The translations under genes and the position numbers were made by a program. A DNA stretch of 7,048 nt. It comes from Candidatus Omnitrophota bacterium (GTDB taxonomy: Bacteria > Omnitrophota > Gorgyraeia > Gygaellales > Profunditerraquicolaceae). The number at the start of each line of letters is the position of its first letter. Positions within the stretch are counted from its first letter, which is position 1. Positions 1 to 5,069 of this stretch are shown in pieces. Location of the stretch: NCBI GenBank assembly GCA_020061545.1, contig JAGUYA010000084.1:1-7048 (forward strand), given 5' to 3'. Below the pieces are notes generated by a model. The model did not search any database. It saw nothing but the letters and a program-made list of their open reading frames with translations, and was not told where the DNA came from.

Positions 1-62
1 ATATAGGTAGATCTGATTTAGTACAAAGAGTAAGCAAGTTTGTCTGTGGCCTAAGAGTATGA
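1..62 (+). CDS. C-terminal end of an unidentified upstream gene (partial)
   Basis: The frame that includes positions 3-5 is open from the window edge and reads IGRSDLVQRVSKFVCGLRV before a TGA at 60-62. That stop overlaps the ATG of the M16 protease (59-61) in an ATGA arrangement, the classic sign of translational coupling within an operon. Nineteen visible residues are too few to name a family. I considered polynucleotide phosphorylase, which I recall as a possible neighbour of M16 proteases in related genomes, but the tail does not look like an S1-domain end. Calling it a real gene end rests on the overlap and the open frame only. Confidence 0.45.
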   Translation, partial: IGRSDLVQRVSKFVCGLRV

Positions 63-1336
63 ACTCAATTTATAAAAAGAAAATATTAGATAACGGATTG
101 AGGGTTATCGCCCATCCTATGACCGGGATGCAGTCTGTGGCTTTAGGCATTTGGATAAAAGTAGGCGGTAGGTATGAGTCAGCTGAATTTAAAGGCATTA
201 CCCATTTTTTAGAACACCTCACCTTTAAAGGCAGCAAAAATTACTCCTGTCGGCGGATAAAAGAATCAATTGAGGGCGTAGGCGGTTCTTTAAATGGATT
301 TACCTCTGAAGAATTGACCTGTTACCTGGTTAAAATACCCCATTCCTATCTAGATTTAGCCTTGGATGTTCTTTCGGATATGGTGATAAATCCTTTATTG
401 CCGCAAGAGGAAATAGATAAAGAAAGGACAGTAATTATAGAAGAAATAAAGATGTATAAGGACTTGCCTCAGAGTTATGTCTATGAATTGCTGGAGGAAC
501 TACTCTGGCCTAAGCAACCTCTGGGAATGCCTATTGCGGGTAGTATCGATTCTGTAAATAAAATTAAAAGAGAATCGCTTTTTTCATTCAAGAAAAGATA
601 TTATACCCCGCCTAATATTATCATTAGCGCCGCAGGCTTACTGGATTTTGATAAACTTATAGATAGAGTAACTGCTATTTTTTCTGTTCGTAAAGACAAA
701 AATATAAATACCTTCTCTAAGGTAAATGAACAACAATTTAAACCACAATTGAAGCTGTTGTATAAAGAAACTGAACAGACACATATGGCCTTGGGTTTTC
801 ATGGATTTAAGAGAGATCATCACTTAAGGCATGCGTTGGCGCTTTTACATATAGTGTTAGGTGCGAATATGTCCAGTCGGTTATTTAACGAGATCAGAGA
901 GAAAAAAGGACTCGCTTATGAAATCGGCACACAGGTGAAATATTTTCAAGACACAGGTGCATTTATCGTCCACGCTGGGATTGATAACCGCAAGGTAAAA
1001 GATGCCATAAAACTTATTCTAAAGGAATTAAAGAAAGCCAAGGATAAGCTGGTCACTACTGCGGAATTTAAACGGGCAAAAGATTTTTATTTAGGACAGC
1101 TGACGCTCGCTTTAGAAGATACGTTTGACCATATGCTCTGGATTGGCGAATCCACCGCTACTTTGGATAAGGTCTATTCTTTAAAAGATATTATTAATGA
1201 AGTACGCAAGATTAAACAGCAGGATATTCAGCAGGTTGCCAAATATATATTTCAAGAAAAAAAATTGAACCTTGCACTCATCAGCCCGCTTAAGGATACT
1301 GAACAAGTTATATACGATGAGCTCTATTTGAACTAA
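59..1336 (+). CDS. M16 family zinc metallopeptidase (insulinase / processing-peptidase-like)
   Basis: Predicted zinc-dependent endopeptidase of the M16B type (bacterial YmxG/PqqL-like, related to mitochondrial processing peptidase beta). The inverted zinc motif HxxEH is seen as HFLEH at residues 49-53: H49 and H53 bind zinc and E52 is the catalytic base. The distal zinc ligand is the glutamate in IIEEIKMYKD (about E129), at the usual distance. The second, non-catalytic half carries the conserved SRLFNEIREKKGLAYEI block at residues 273-289, as in the family. At 425 residues it matches single-unit bacterial members, which act as dimers or with an inactive partner. I see no signal peptide, so it is probably cytoplasmic. 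The ATG overlaps the upstream stop by 4 nt and lacks a strong Shine-Dalgarno sequence, which suggests coupled translation. The natural substrate cannot be told from the sequence. It is intact, and the CNNM gene follows 16 nt later. Confidence 0.95.
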   Translation: MNSIYKKKILDNGLRVIAHPMTGMQSVALGIWIKVGGRYESAEFKGITHFLEHLTFKGSKNYSCRRIKESIEGVGGSLNGFTSEELTCYLVKIPHSYLDLALDVLSDMVINPLLPQEEIDKERTVIIEEIKMYKDLPQSYVYELLEELLWPKQPLGMPIAGSIDSVNKIKRESLFSFKKRYYTPPNIIISAAGLLDFDKLIDRVTAIFSVRKDKNINTFSKVNEQQFKPQLKLLYKETEQTHMALGFHGFKRDHHLRHALALLHIVLGANMSSRLFNEIREKKGLAYEIGTQVKYFQDTGAFIVHAGIDNRKVKDAIKLILKELKKAKDKLVTTAEFKRAKDFYLGQLTLALEDTFDHMLWIGESTATLDKVYSLKDIINEVRKIKQQDIQQVAKYIFQEKKLNLALISPLKDTEQVIYDELYLN

Positions 1337-1352
1337 AGACTCAAAATTAAAA

Positions 1353-2384
1353 ATGAACCACGTGTTCTCAGTGCCTATGATATTGATATTTTTATTTTTT
1401 TTGGCATTACTCTCATTTTTCTTTTCTGCCTCTGAGACTGCAGTCATTGCCTTAAGTAAAATACGCCTGCGTCATATGATTGCTCAGGGTATTAAACGTG
1501 CCCAGAGCATCCACCGTCTGATTACCAAGTTAGATAAATTTATTGCGGCTATTTTAATCGGCAATGATTTTGTGAATATTGCCATATCCGCTATTGTGAC
1601 GGCAATATTTGTCCACATATTTGGTTATCACTGGGGCGTAGTTATAGCAACGTTTATATCTACTTTTTTTGTGCTTATTGCGTGCGAGATAACGCCTAAA
1701 ATCTTAGCCACTAAACATACAGAAAAGATTGCCTTGTTTACTGCGCCTTTTATGGAGGCATTTATTAAGATATTTCAGCCAATTATCCTTATTTTCACGG
1801 GTGCAAGTAATCTTATTTTAAAGGTATTAAGAATAGGGCCCACCAAAAGATCTCCTTTAATAACCGAAGAAGAACTGCGTCTGATGATAGAGGTGGGAAA
1901 GGAAGAAGGAGTCTTAAGCGATGAAGAGAGAAAGATGCTACATCGTATTTTTGAGTTCGGCGATACGAAAGTCGGGGATGTGATGATACTTAAAGATAAA
2001 ATTATTGCGGTAGATATAAACTCCACCGCAGAAGATTTGTTGAATATTTTTGTTGAGAAAGGTCATGCACGGCTACCCGTTTATGACGGCTCTGTCGATA
2101 ACGTCGTCGGTATAATTTATGCCCACGATTTGCTTTATATGCTCAGGGACAAAGGACTATTTTTATTGCAGGACCTGATACACAATGCATATTATGTGCC
2201 AGCCACATTACGAGTGAATGAAGTCCTCAAAAAATTTCAGGTAGATAAAATTCAGATTGCTATCGTGGTTGATGAGCACAAAAAGACCTTGGGCCTGGTG
2301 ACCCTGGAAGATTTAATCGAAGAGATTGTGGGTGAGATTGAAGAGGAACATATTAATCGCGCTTTAGATAAGAGTGGTCTCTGA
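1353..2384 (+). CDS. CNNM/DUF21 and CBS-pair membrane protein (HlyC/CorC family), short form
   Basis: Integral membrane protein of the bacterial CorB/CorC-like CNNM family, several members of which transport or regulate Mg2+. Residues 1-155 form the DUF21/CNNM transmembrane domain: a hydrophobic first helix (about 8-27) runs into SASETAVIALSKIRL, followed by further hydrophobic stretches near 64-85, 92-112 and 130-155, with the family motifs GNDFVN (70-75) and EITPK (112-116). A linker (TEEELRLMIEVGKEEGVLSD) leads to two CBS domains, about 205-262 and 270-330, which in this family bind adenine nucleotides. The protein stops right after the LEDLIEEIVGEIEEEH block, so it lacks the CorC_HlyC domain of roughly 80 residues that commonly follows. 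No remnant of that domain is visible downstream, where a repeat cassette begins about 15 nt after the stop. The family call is firm; Mg2+ transport is inferred. The start has only a weak ribosome binding site. Confidence 0.93.
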   Translation: MNHVFSVPMILIFLFFLALLSFFFSASETAVIALSKIRLRHMIAQGIKRAQSIHRLITKLDKFIAAILIGNDFVNIAISAIVTAIFVHIFGYHWGVVIATFISTFFVLIACEITPKILATKHTEKIALFTAPFMEAFIKIFQPIILIFTGASNLILKVLRIGPTKRSPLITEEELRLMIEVGKEEGVLSDEERKMLHRIFEFGDTKVGDVMILKDKIIAVDINSTAEDLLNIFVEKGHARLPVYDGSVDNVVGIIYAHDLLYMLRDKGLFLLQDLIHNAYYVPATLRVNEVLKKFQVDKIQIAIVVDEHKKTLGLVTLEDLIEEIVGEIEEEHINRALDKSGL

Positions 2385-2417
2385 AAAACTATTTTTTGAC
2401 ACGAATTCTCACGAATC

Positions 2418-2436
2418 CCTGCCTGCGGCAGGCAGG
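2418..2436. repeat. GC-rich palindrome, CCTGCCTGC type (copy 1)
   Basis: CCTGCCTGCGGCAGGCAGG is a perfect hairpin: 9-bp arms (2418-2426 and 2428-2436) around a single G, or 8 bp with a CGG loop. It stands out strongly from the AT-rich surroundings and lies just inside the left arm of the CACGAAT cassette. It has no T-tract on the plus strand, so it is not a typical intrinsic terminator for the CNNM gene. Confidence 0.8.
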
Positions 2437-2487
2437 AAAAGCCGAATTTTCACGAATTATCGAGGGGCAATATTTGTGTGGATTCGA

Positions 2488-2507
2488 CCTGTCTGCCAGC
2501 AGGCAGG
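2488..2507. repeat. GC-rich palindrome, CCTGCCTGC type (copy 2)
   Basis: CCTGTCTGCCAGCAGGCAGG forms a hairpin with 9-bp arms and a CA loop; the single non-Watson-Crick position (T2492 with G2503) is a G-T wobble. It is clearly the same motif as the palindrome at 2418-2436, 52 nt away, and lies just inside the right arm of the CACGAAT cassette. The two copies are therefore placed symmetrically. Confidence 0.75.
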
Positions 2508-2568
2508 TAAAGATTCGTGTAGATTCGTGCTAGAAAGACTTTTTCAGGACAGGCTCTTTAAGAATTAA

Positions 2569-2597
2569 TTGACACATAAATGAAGCTATGATAATAT
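2569..2597 (+). promoter_or_regulatory. Sigma70-type promoter for the DUF5679-rsfS-argS-recJ operon
   Basis: A perfect -35 hexamer TTGACA (2569-2574) is separated by 17 nt from TAATAT (2592-2597), which matches the TATAAT -10 consensus at 4 of 6 positions in a very AT-rich stretch. Transcription would start near 2603-2606, exactly where the long palindrome begins, leaving a leader of about 200 nt before the ATG at 2805. This is the only convincing promoter I see ahead of the four-gene cluster. It is predicted by eye. Confidence 0.65.
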
Positions 2598-2605
2598 AAG
2601 TGAAA

Positions 2606-2777
2606 ACATAAGTTATGGAGCATATAAATTTGGATGTGTCCGACATAACTTATTAGTTTGAACTTACCCCCCACCACTTTCGTATTTAGCCTTTCGCTAT
2701 ATTGAAAGTGGTGGGGGGTTAAATTCGCAGATATAACTTATGTCGCAGCAAATTAAAATAATTGCTCCATAAATTAT
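2606..2777 (+). other. 170-nt imperfect palindrome: structured 5' leader or MITE-like element
   Basis: Nested complementary blocks run outside in. ATAAGTTATGGAGCA (2608-2622) faces TGCTCCATAAATTAT (2763-2777), 14 of 15 paired. CGACATAACTTAT (2641-2653) faces ATAACTTATGTCG (2733-2745), 12 of 13. CCCCCCACCACTTTC (2667-2681) faces GAAAGTGGTGGGGGG (2704-2718), a perfect 15-bp stem with a 22-nt loop. The two halves are about equal in length. The element starts at the predicted transcription start and ends 13 nt before the AAGGAGG ribosome binding site (2791-2797), so as RNA it would be nearly the whole leader of the downstream operon. Two readings are open: a non-autonomous insertion with terminal inverted repeats, or a cis-regulatory RNA. 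I see no transposase and no clear target-site duplication, and it matches no riboswitch class I recognise. Confidence 0.7.
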
Positions 2778-2804
2778 CTGCTTATTTAAAAAGGAGGAAA
2801 AGAA

Positions 2805-2954
2805 ATGGCAGAAAAGGGATATTGCGTGAAGTGTAAAAAAAGTAAAGAAATGAAAGATGAACAGAGAGTGACCATGAAAAATGGCCGTTTGGCAGTAAAA
2901 GGCAAATGCCCTGATTGCGGGACAGGGATGTATAGGATTTTAGGAAAGAAATAA
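2805..2954 (+). CDS. Small zinc-ribbon protein, DUF5679 family
   Basis: A 49-residue protein with two CxxC knuckles, CVKC at residues 7-10 and CPDC at 35-38, separated by a short basic segment (VTMKNGRLAVKGK). The arrangement, with an N-terminal YCVKCKKS and a C-terminal KCPDCGTGMYRI, matches DUF5679, a family of small putative zinc ribbons of unknown function often found near translation genes. The start is well supported: AAGGAGG at 2791-2797 lies 7 nt before the ATG, the best ribosome binding site in the window. It is the first gene after the promoter and structured leader, and rsfS follows with a 60-nt gap. The family suggests nucleic-acid or protein binding, but no function is established. 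Family recognition is from memory and fairly confident; zinc binding is inferred from the four cysteines. Confidence 0.88.
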   Translation: MAEKGYCVKCKKSKEMKDEQRVTMKNGRLAVKGKCPDCGTGMYRILGKK

Positions 2955-2996
2955 AGTCTTCAAAATTATTTTTATCTTACTGCCTTAAGTATTCCT

Positions 2997-3004
2997 AAAG
3001 GAGG
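2997..3004 (+). promoter_or_regulatory. Ribosome binding site that decides the rsfS start
   Basis: AAAGGAGG is a near-perfect Shine-Dalgarno sequence. The only in-frame codon at a sensible distance that also fits the family's N-terminus is ATA at 3015, with 10 nt between. The next usual starts in frame (CTG 3036, TTG 3087) are about 30 and 80 nt away, too far for this site to serve. Confidence 0.7.
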
Positions 3005-3014
3005 TAAAGTACTA

Positions 3015-3365
3015 ATAGAGCCAAGAAAAATAGCACTGCGTATTAGAGCGGCTGCTAAATCTAAGAAAGCGCAAGGCATAATTGTCTTGGATATGCGCAG
3101 CATCTGTAGTTTCTGCGATTATTTTGTGATTTTAAGCGGAACATCGTTAAGGCAGGTAAATGCCATTGCGCAAGCTATAGAAAAAGATTTAGCAAAACAG
3201 AGAATAAAATCTCTCTCTCAGGTTGCCTCCAATGACGAATCAGGCTGGATAGTTTTGGACTATGCGTCTGTGGTGGCACATATTTTTTATAAACCGATGA
3301 GAGAGTTTTATTCTTTAGAGCGTCTTTGGTCTGATGCCAAAAGGGTAAGAATTCCTCGTTTATAA
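3015..3365 (+). CDS. rsfS: Ribosomal silencing factor RsfS (iojap/YbeB, DUF143), apparent ATA start
   Basis: RsfS binds ribosomal protein L14 (uL14) on the free 50S subunit and blocks joining with 30S, lowering translation when nutrients are scarce. Family hallmarks are seen in order: IIVLDMRSICSFCDYFVILSGTSLRQVNAIAQ, then a helical linker, then ESGWIVLDYASVVAHIF and the C-terminal FYSLERLWSDA. From the TTG at 3087 the protein would be 92 residues and would lose the N-terminal helix. Reading back in frame, homologous sequence continues to IEPRKIALRIRAAAKSKKAQG, which resembles the M-E-x-K-K-I-A start of related proteins. The first codon there is ATA at 3015, 10 nt after AAAGGAGG (2997-3004). 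No ATG or GTG start is available between the preceding in-frame stop (2952-2954) and 3087; the only standard alternatives are CTG 3036 and TTG 3087. From ATA the length is 116 residues, normal for the family. Function is confident; the start is an inference. Confidence 0.9.
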   Translation: MEPRKIALRIRAAAKSKKAQGIIVLDMRSICSFCDYFVILSGTSLRQVNAIAQAIEKDLAKQRIKSLSQVASNDESGWIVLDYASVVAHIFYKPMREFYSLERLWSDAKRVRIPRL

Positions 3366-3411
3366 TTCCTCTCGTGATTTATTACTCGCCAATCCATGCG
3401 TCTTGAATAAG

Positions 3412-5061
3412 ATGAAAAAAGATATTCGTGACTTATTGCTACCCATAATCAAAAATTCATTAGATGATTTGCATCTAGATAAGGCTTACGATGAATCTTT
3501 ATATCTGGATCCACCGCAAGATAGTCGTTTTGGTGATCTTTCGACCAATATTGCTTTAAGGTTAAGCAGGCTGACAGGGAAAGCGTCTTTTGAGATTGCC
3601 GCAGAACTAGTAGCTAGTATAAAAAAATATTTAGAAAAAAGTCTTTTCAAAAATTACGTAAAAGAAATTAAAATTGAAGGAGCAGGGTTTATAAATTTCT
3701 ATTTGAGCGAGGCTTACTTTTACGCACAGTTACACCGCTTAATTTTAAAAGGTAAGAATTTTATACGGGTAAATCTAGGTAAGGCTAGGTGTGTCTTAAT
3801 TGAATTTGTGAGCGCAAATCCTACTGGCCCCTTATCCGTTGCCCATGGAAGACTTGCAGCGGTGGGAGATGTCCTGGGCAATATTTTGATTTTTTTAGGG
3901 TTTAGCGTCAAGAGAGAATATTATCTTAATGACGAAGGCAATCAGATTAATATATTAGGTAAGTCTATAGAGTTAAGGCTGGAGGAATTATCCGGAAAGA
4001 AAATAGAATTTCCCGATGACCATTATCAGGGAGAGTATATCAGGGATATAGCAAGAGAAATCTCCGCCAAAGGCGGATCCGCCTACGGCGGAAAAAATTT
4101 TTCAGAATACGGTGTAAAATACATATTACACATAATAAAAAAAGAACTTGATGACTTTGGGGTCAGTTTTGATTATTGGTATAGCCAGAAAGAATTGCGT
4201 AAGAGCGGTAAGATACAAAGAGGATTAAATTTGTTAAAGAGAAAAGGTATTATTTATGAACAAGACGGTGCTTTTTGGTTTAAGTCTACACAGTTTGGCG
4301 ATGATAAGGATAGGGTGGTAGTAAAAAGCGATGGCGCTTATACGTATCTGGCACCGGATATTGCCTACCATCAGGATAAATTTAGACGCGGTTTTAGTTG
4401 GTTAATAAATCTCTGGGGGCCAGACCATCACGGCTATATAAATAGACTCAAGGCTGCCGTGGCAGCGCTGGGTGAAAATCCGGATTCACTCTCAATTATT
4501 ATTGTGCAGTTAGCCTCTATATTCAAGGAAGGAAAACCCATCCAGATGTCGACGCGCAAAGGCCAATATACCACCTTAAGAGAAGTGTTGGATGAAGTGG
4601 GACGCGATGCCACAAGATTCTTTTTTCTGATGCGTCGCACAGCCAGCCACTTAGACCTTGATTTAGATATCGCCAAAAAACAGACACAGGAAAACCCGGT
4701 TTATTATGTACAGTATGCCCATGCCAGAATCTGCAGTATTTTAAACAATAGTCCTGTGAGGATTAAATTTAAGGATGTGGATTTGATAACGCTCAAAGAG
4801 AAAGAAGAAATAGAGTTGATAAAAAAATTATTACAGTTCTCCTATATATTAAATATCTGTTACACAACCCTTGACCCTTATATGCTGACAGTATATCTAC
4901 AGGAACTCGCAGAGAGTTTCCATAAATTCTACGATAAACACCGCGTGTTGGGTCAAGATGATAGGTTGACTAGAGGCAGATTAGCTCTTATTCAGGGAAC
5001 AAAGATTGTAATAGCTTTGGGCCTTGAGTTACTCGGTATTTCCAGACCAGCGAAAATGTAA
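3412..5061 (+). CDS. argS: Arginyl-tRNA synthetase
   Basis: Class Ia enzyme that charges tRNA-Arg with arginine using ATP, in the cytoplasm. Counting from TTG 3403, the Arg_tRNA_synt_N domain covers about residues 1-105 (SRFGDLSTNIAL, GAGFINFYL). The Rossmann catalytic core opens with FVSANPTGPLSVAHGR (135-150), where the HIGH signature reads SVAH, and continues with REYYLNDEGNQI (171-182) and WGPDHHGYINRLK (338-350). The KMSKS equivalent is QMSTRKG (381-387), followed by REVLDEVGRDATRFFFL. The DALR anticodon-binding domain begins near YYVQYAHARI (434-443) and ends in a family-like LGLELLGISRPAKM. I chose ATG 3412; TTG 3403 would add three residues. Neither start has a clear ribosome binding site. 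It lies 46 nt after rsfS and 8 nt before recJ. A ten-codon palindromic repeat is inserted in frame at residues 221-230. Length about 550 is typical. Confidence 0.96.
   Translation: MKKDIRDLLLPIIKNSLDDLHLDKAYDESLYLDPPQDSRFGDLSTNIALRLSRLTGKASFEIAAELVASIKKYLEKSLFKNYVKEIKIEGAGFINFYLSEAYFYAQLHRLILKGKNFIRVNLGKARCVLIEFVSANPTGPLSVAHGRLAAVGDVLGNILIFLGFSVKREYYLNDEGNQINILGKSIELRLEELSGKKIEFPDDHYQGEYIRDIAREISAKGGSAYGGKNFSEYGVKYILHIIKKELDDFGVSFDYWYSQKELRKSGKIQRGLNLLKRKGIIYEQDGAFWFKSTQFGDDKDRVVVKSDGAYTYLAPDIAYHQDKFRRGFSWLINLWGPDHHGYINRLKAAVAALGENPDSLSIIIVQLASIFKEGKPIQMSTRKGQYTTLREVLDEVGRDATRFFFLMRRTASHLDLDLDIAKKQTQENPVYYVQYAHARICSILNNSPVRIKFKDVDLITLKEKEEIELIKKLLQFSYILNICYTTLDPYMLTVYLQELAESFHKFYDKHRVLGQDDRLTRGRLALIQGTKIVIALGLELLGISRPAKM
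4063..4092. repeat. Tandem 15-bp palindromes inserted in frame within argS
   Basis: Two adjacent units, TCCGCCAAAGGCGGA (4063-4077) and TCCGCCTACGGCGGA (4078-4092), share 6-bp arms TCCGCC/GGCGGA and differ only in the 3-nt loop (AAA or TAC). The block is 70% G+C inside an AT-rich gene. It begins exactly on a codon boundary, is exactly ten codons long and encodes SAKGG plus SAYGG. It sits between REI (residue 220) and KNFSEYGVKYILHIIKKEL, a loop that varies in length among arginyl-tRNA synthetases. The pattern is what would be expected of a small palindromic element tolerated in a protein-coding gene, comparable in concept to the Rickettsia palindromic elements. Confidence 0.8.
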
Positions 5062-5069
5062 GTTTAAAA

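Larger units (their letters stand above)
2400..2529. repeat. Inverted-repeat cassette bounded by CACGAAT arms
   Basis: Two 18-bp arms face each other: CACGAATTCTCACGAATC at 2400-2417 and GATTCGTGTAGATTCGTG at 2512-2529, matching at 15 of 18 positions when one is reverse-complemented. Each arm is itself a tandem of the heptamer CACGAAT. A further copy (CACGAATT, 2451-2458) and a related TGTGGATTCGA (about 2477-2487) lie between them. Two GC-rich palindromes are nested inside and are listed separately. An open frame runs through the cassette (2374-2568), but it reads across the repeats, overlaps the end of the CNNM gene and has no ribosome binding site, so I do not call it a gene. The cassette is best seen as an intergenic interspersed repeat; I see no transposase and no clear target duplication. 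Confidence 0.7.

Noticed and set aside
2418..2436. Intrinsic terminator for the CNNM operon
   Set aside because: The stem is strong, but it is followed by GAAAAGCC on the plus strand and not by a T-tract; the same motif recurs 52 nt later, so a repeat is the better reading.
2400..2529. CRISPR array
   Set aside because: The repeats are short, inverted and unevenly spaced, and there are no unique spacers of constant length.
2374..2568. 64-codon open frame after the CNNM gene
   Set aside because: It overlaps the end of the CNNM gene, has no ribosome binding site and reads through the CACGAAT cassette and both GC palindromes; its translation resembles no protein family.
2608..2777. T-box or other known riboswitch upstream of an operon containing argS
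   Set aside because: I see no T-box consensus bulge, no specifier-like stem and no terminator with a T-tract; argS is the third gene, not the first. The element is mainly one long symmetric stem.
3087..3365. RsfS as a 92-residue protein starting at TTG 3087
   Set aside because: It would lose the family's N-terminal helix and has no ribosome binding site, while the upstream frame continues the homology behind a strong Shine-Dalgarno site.
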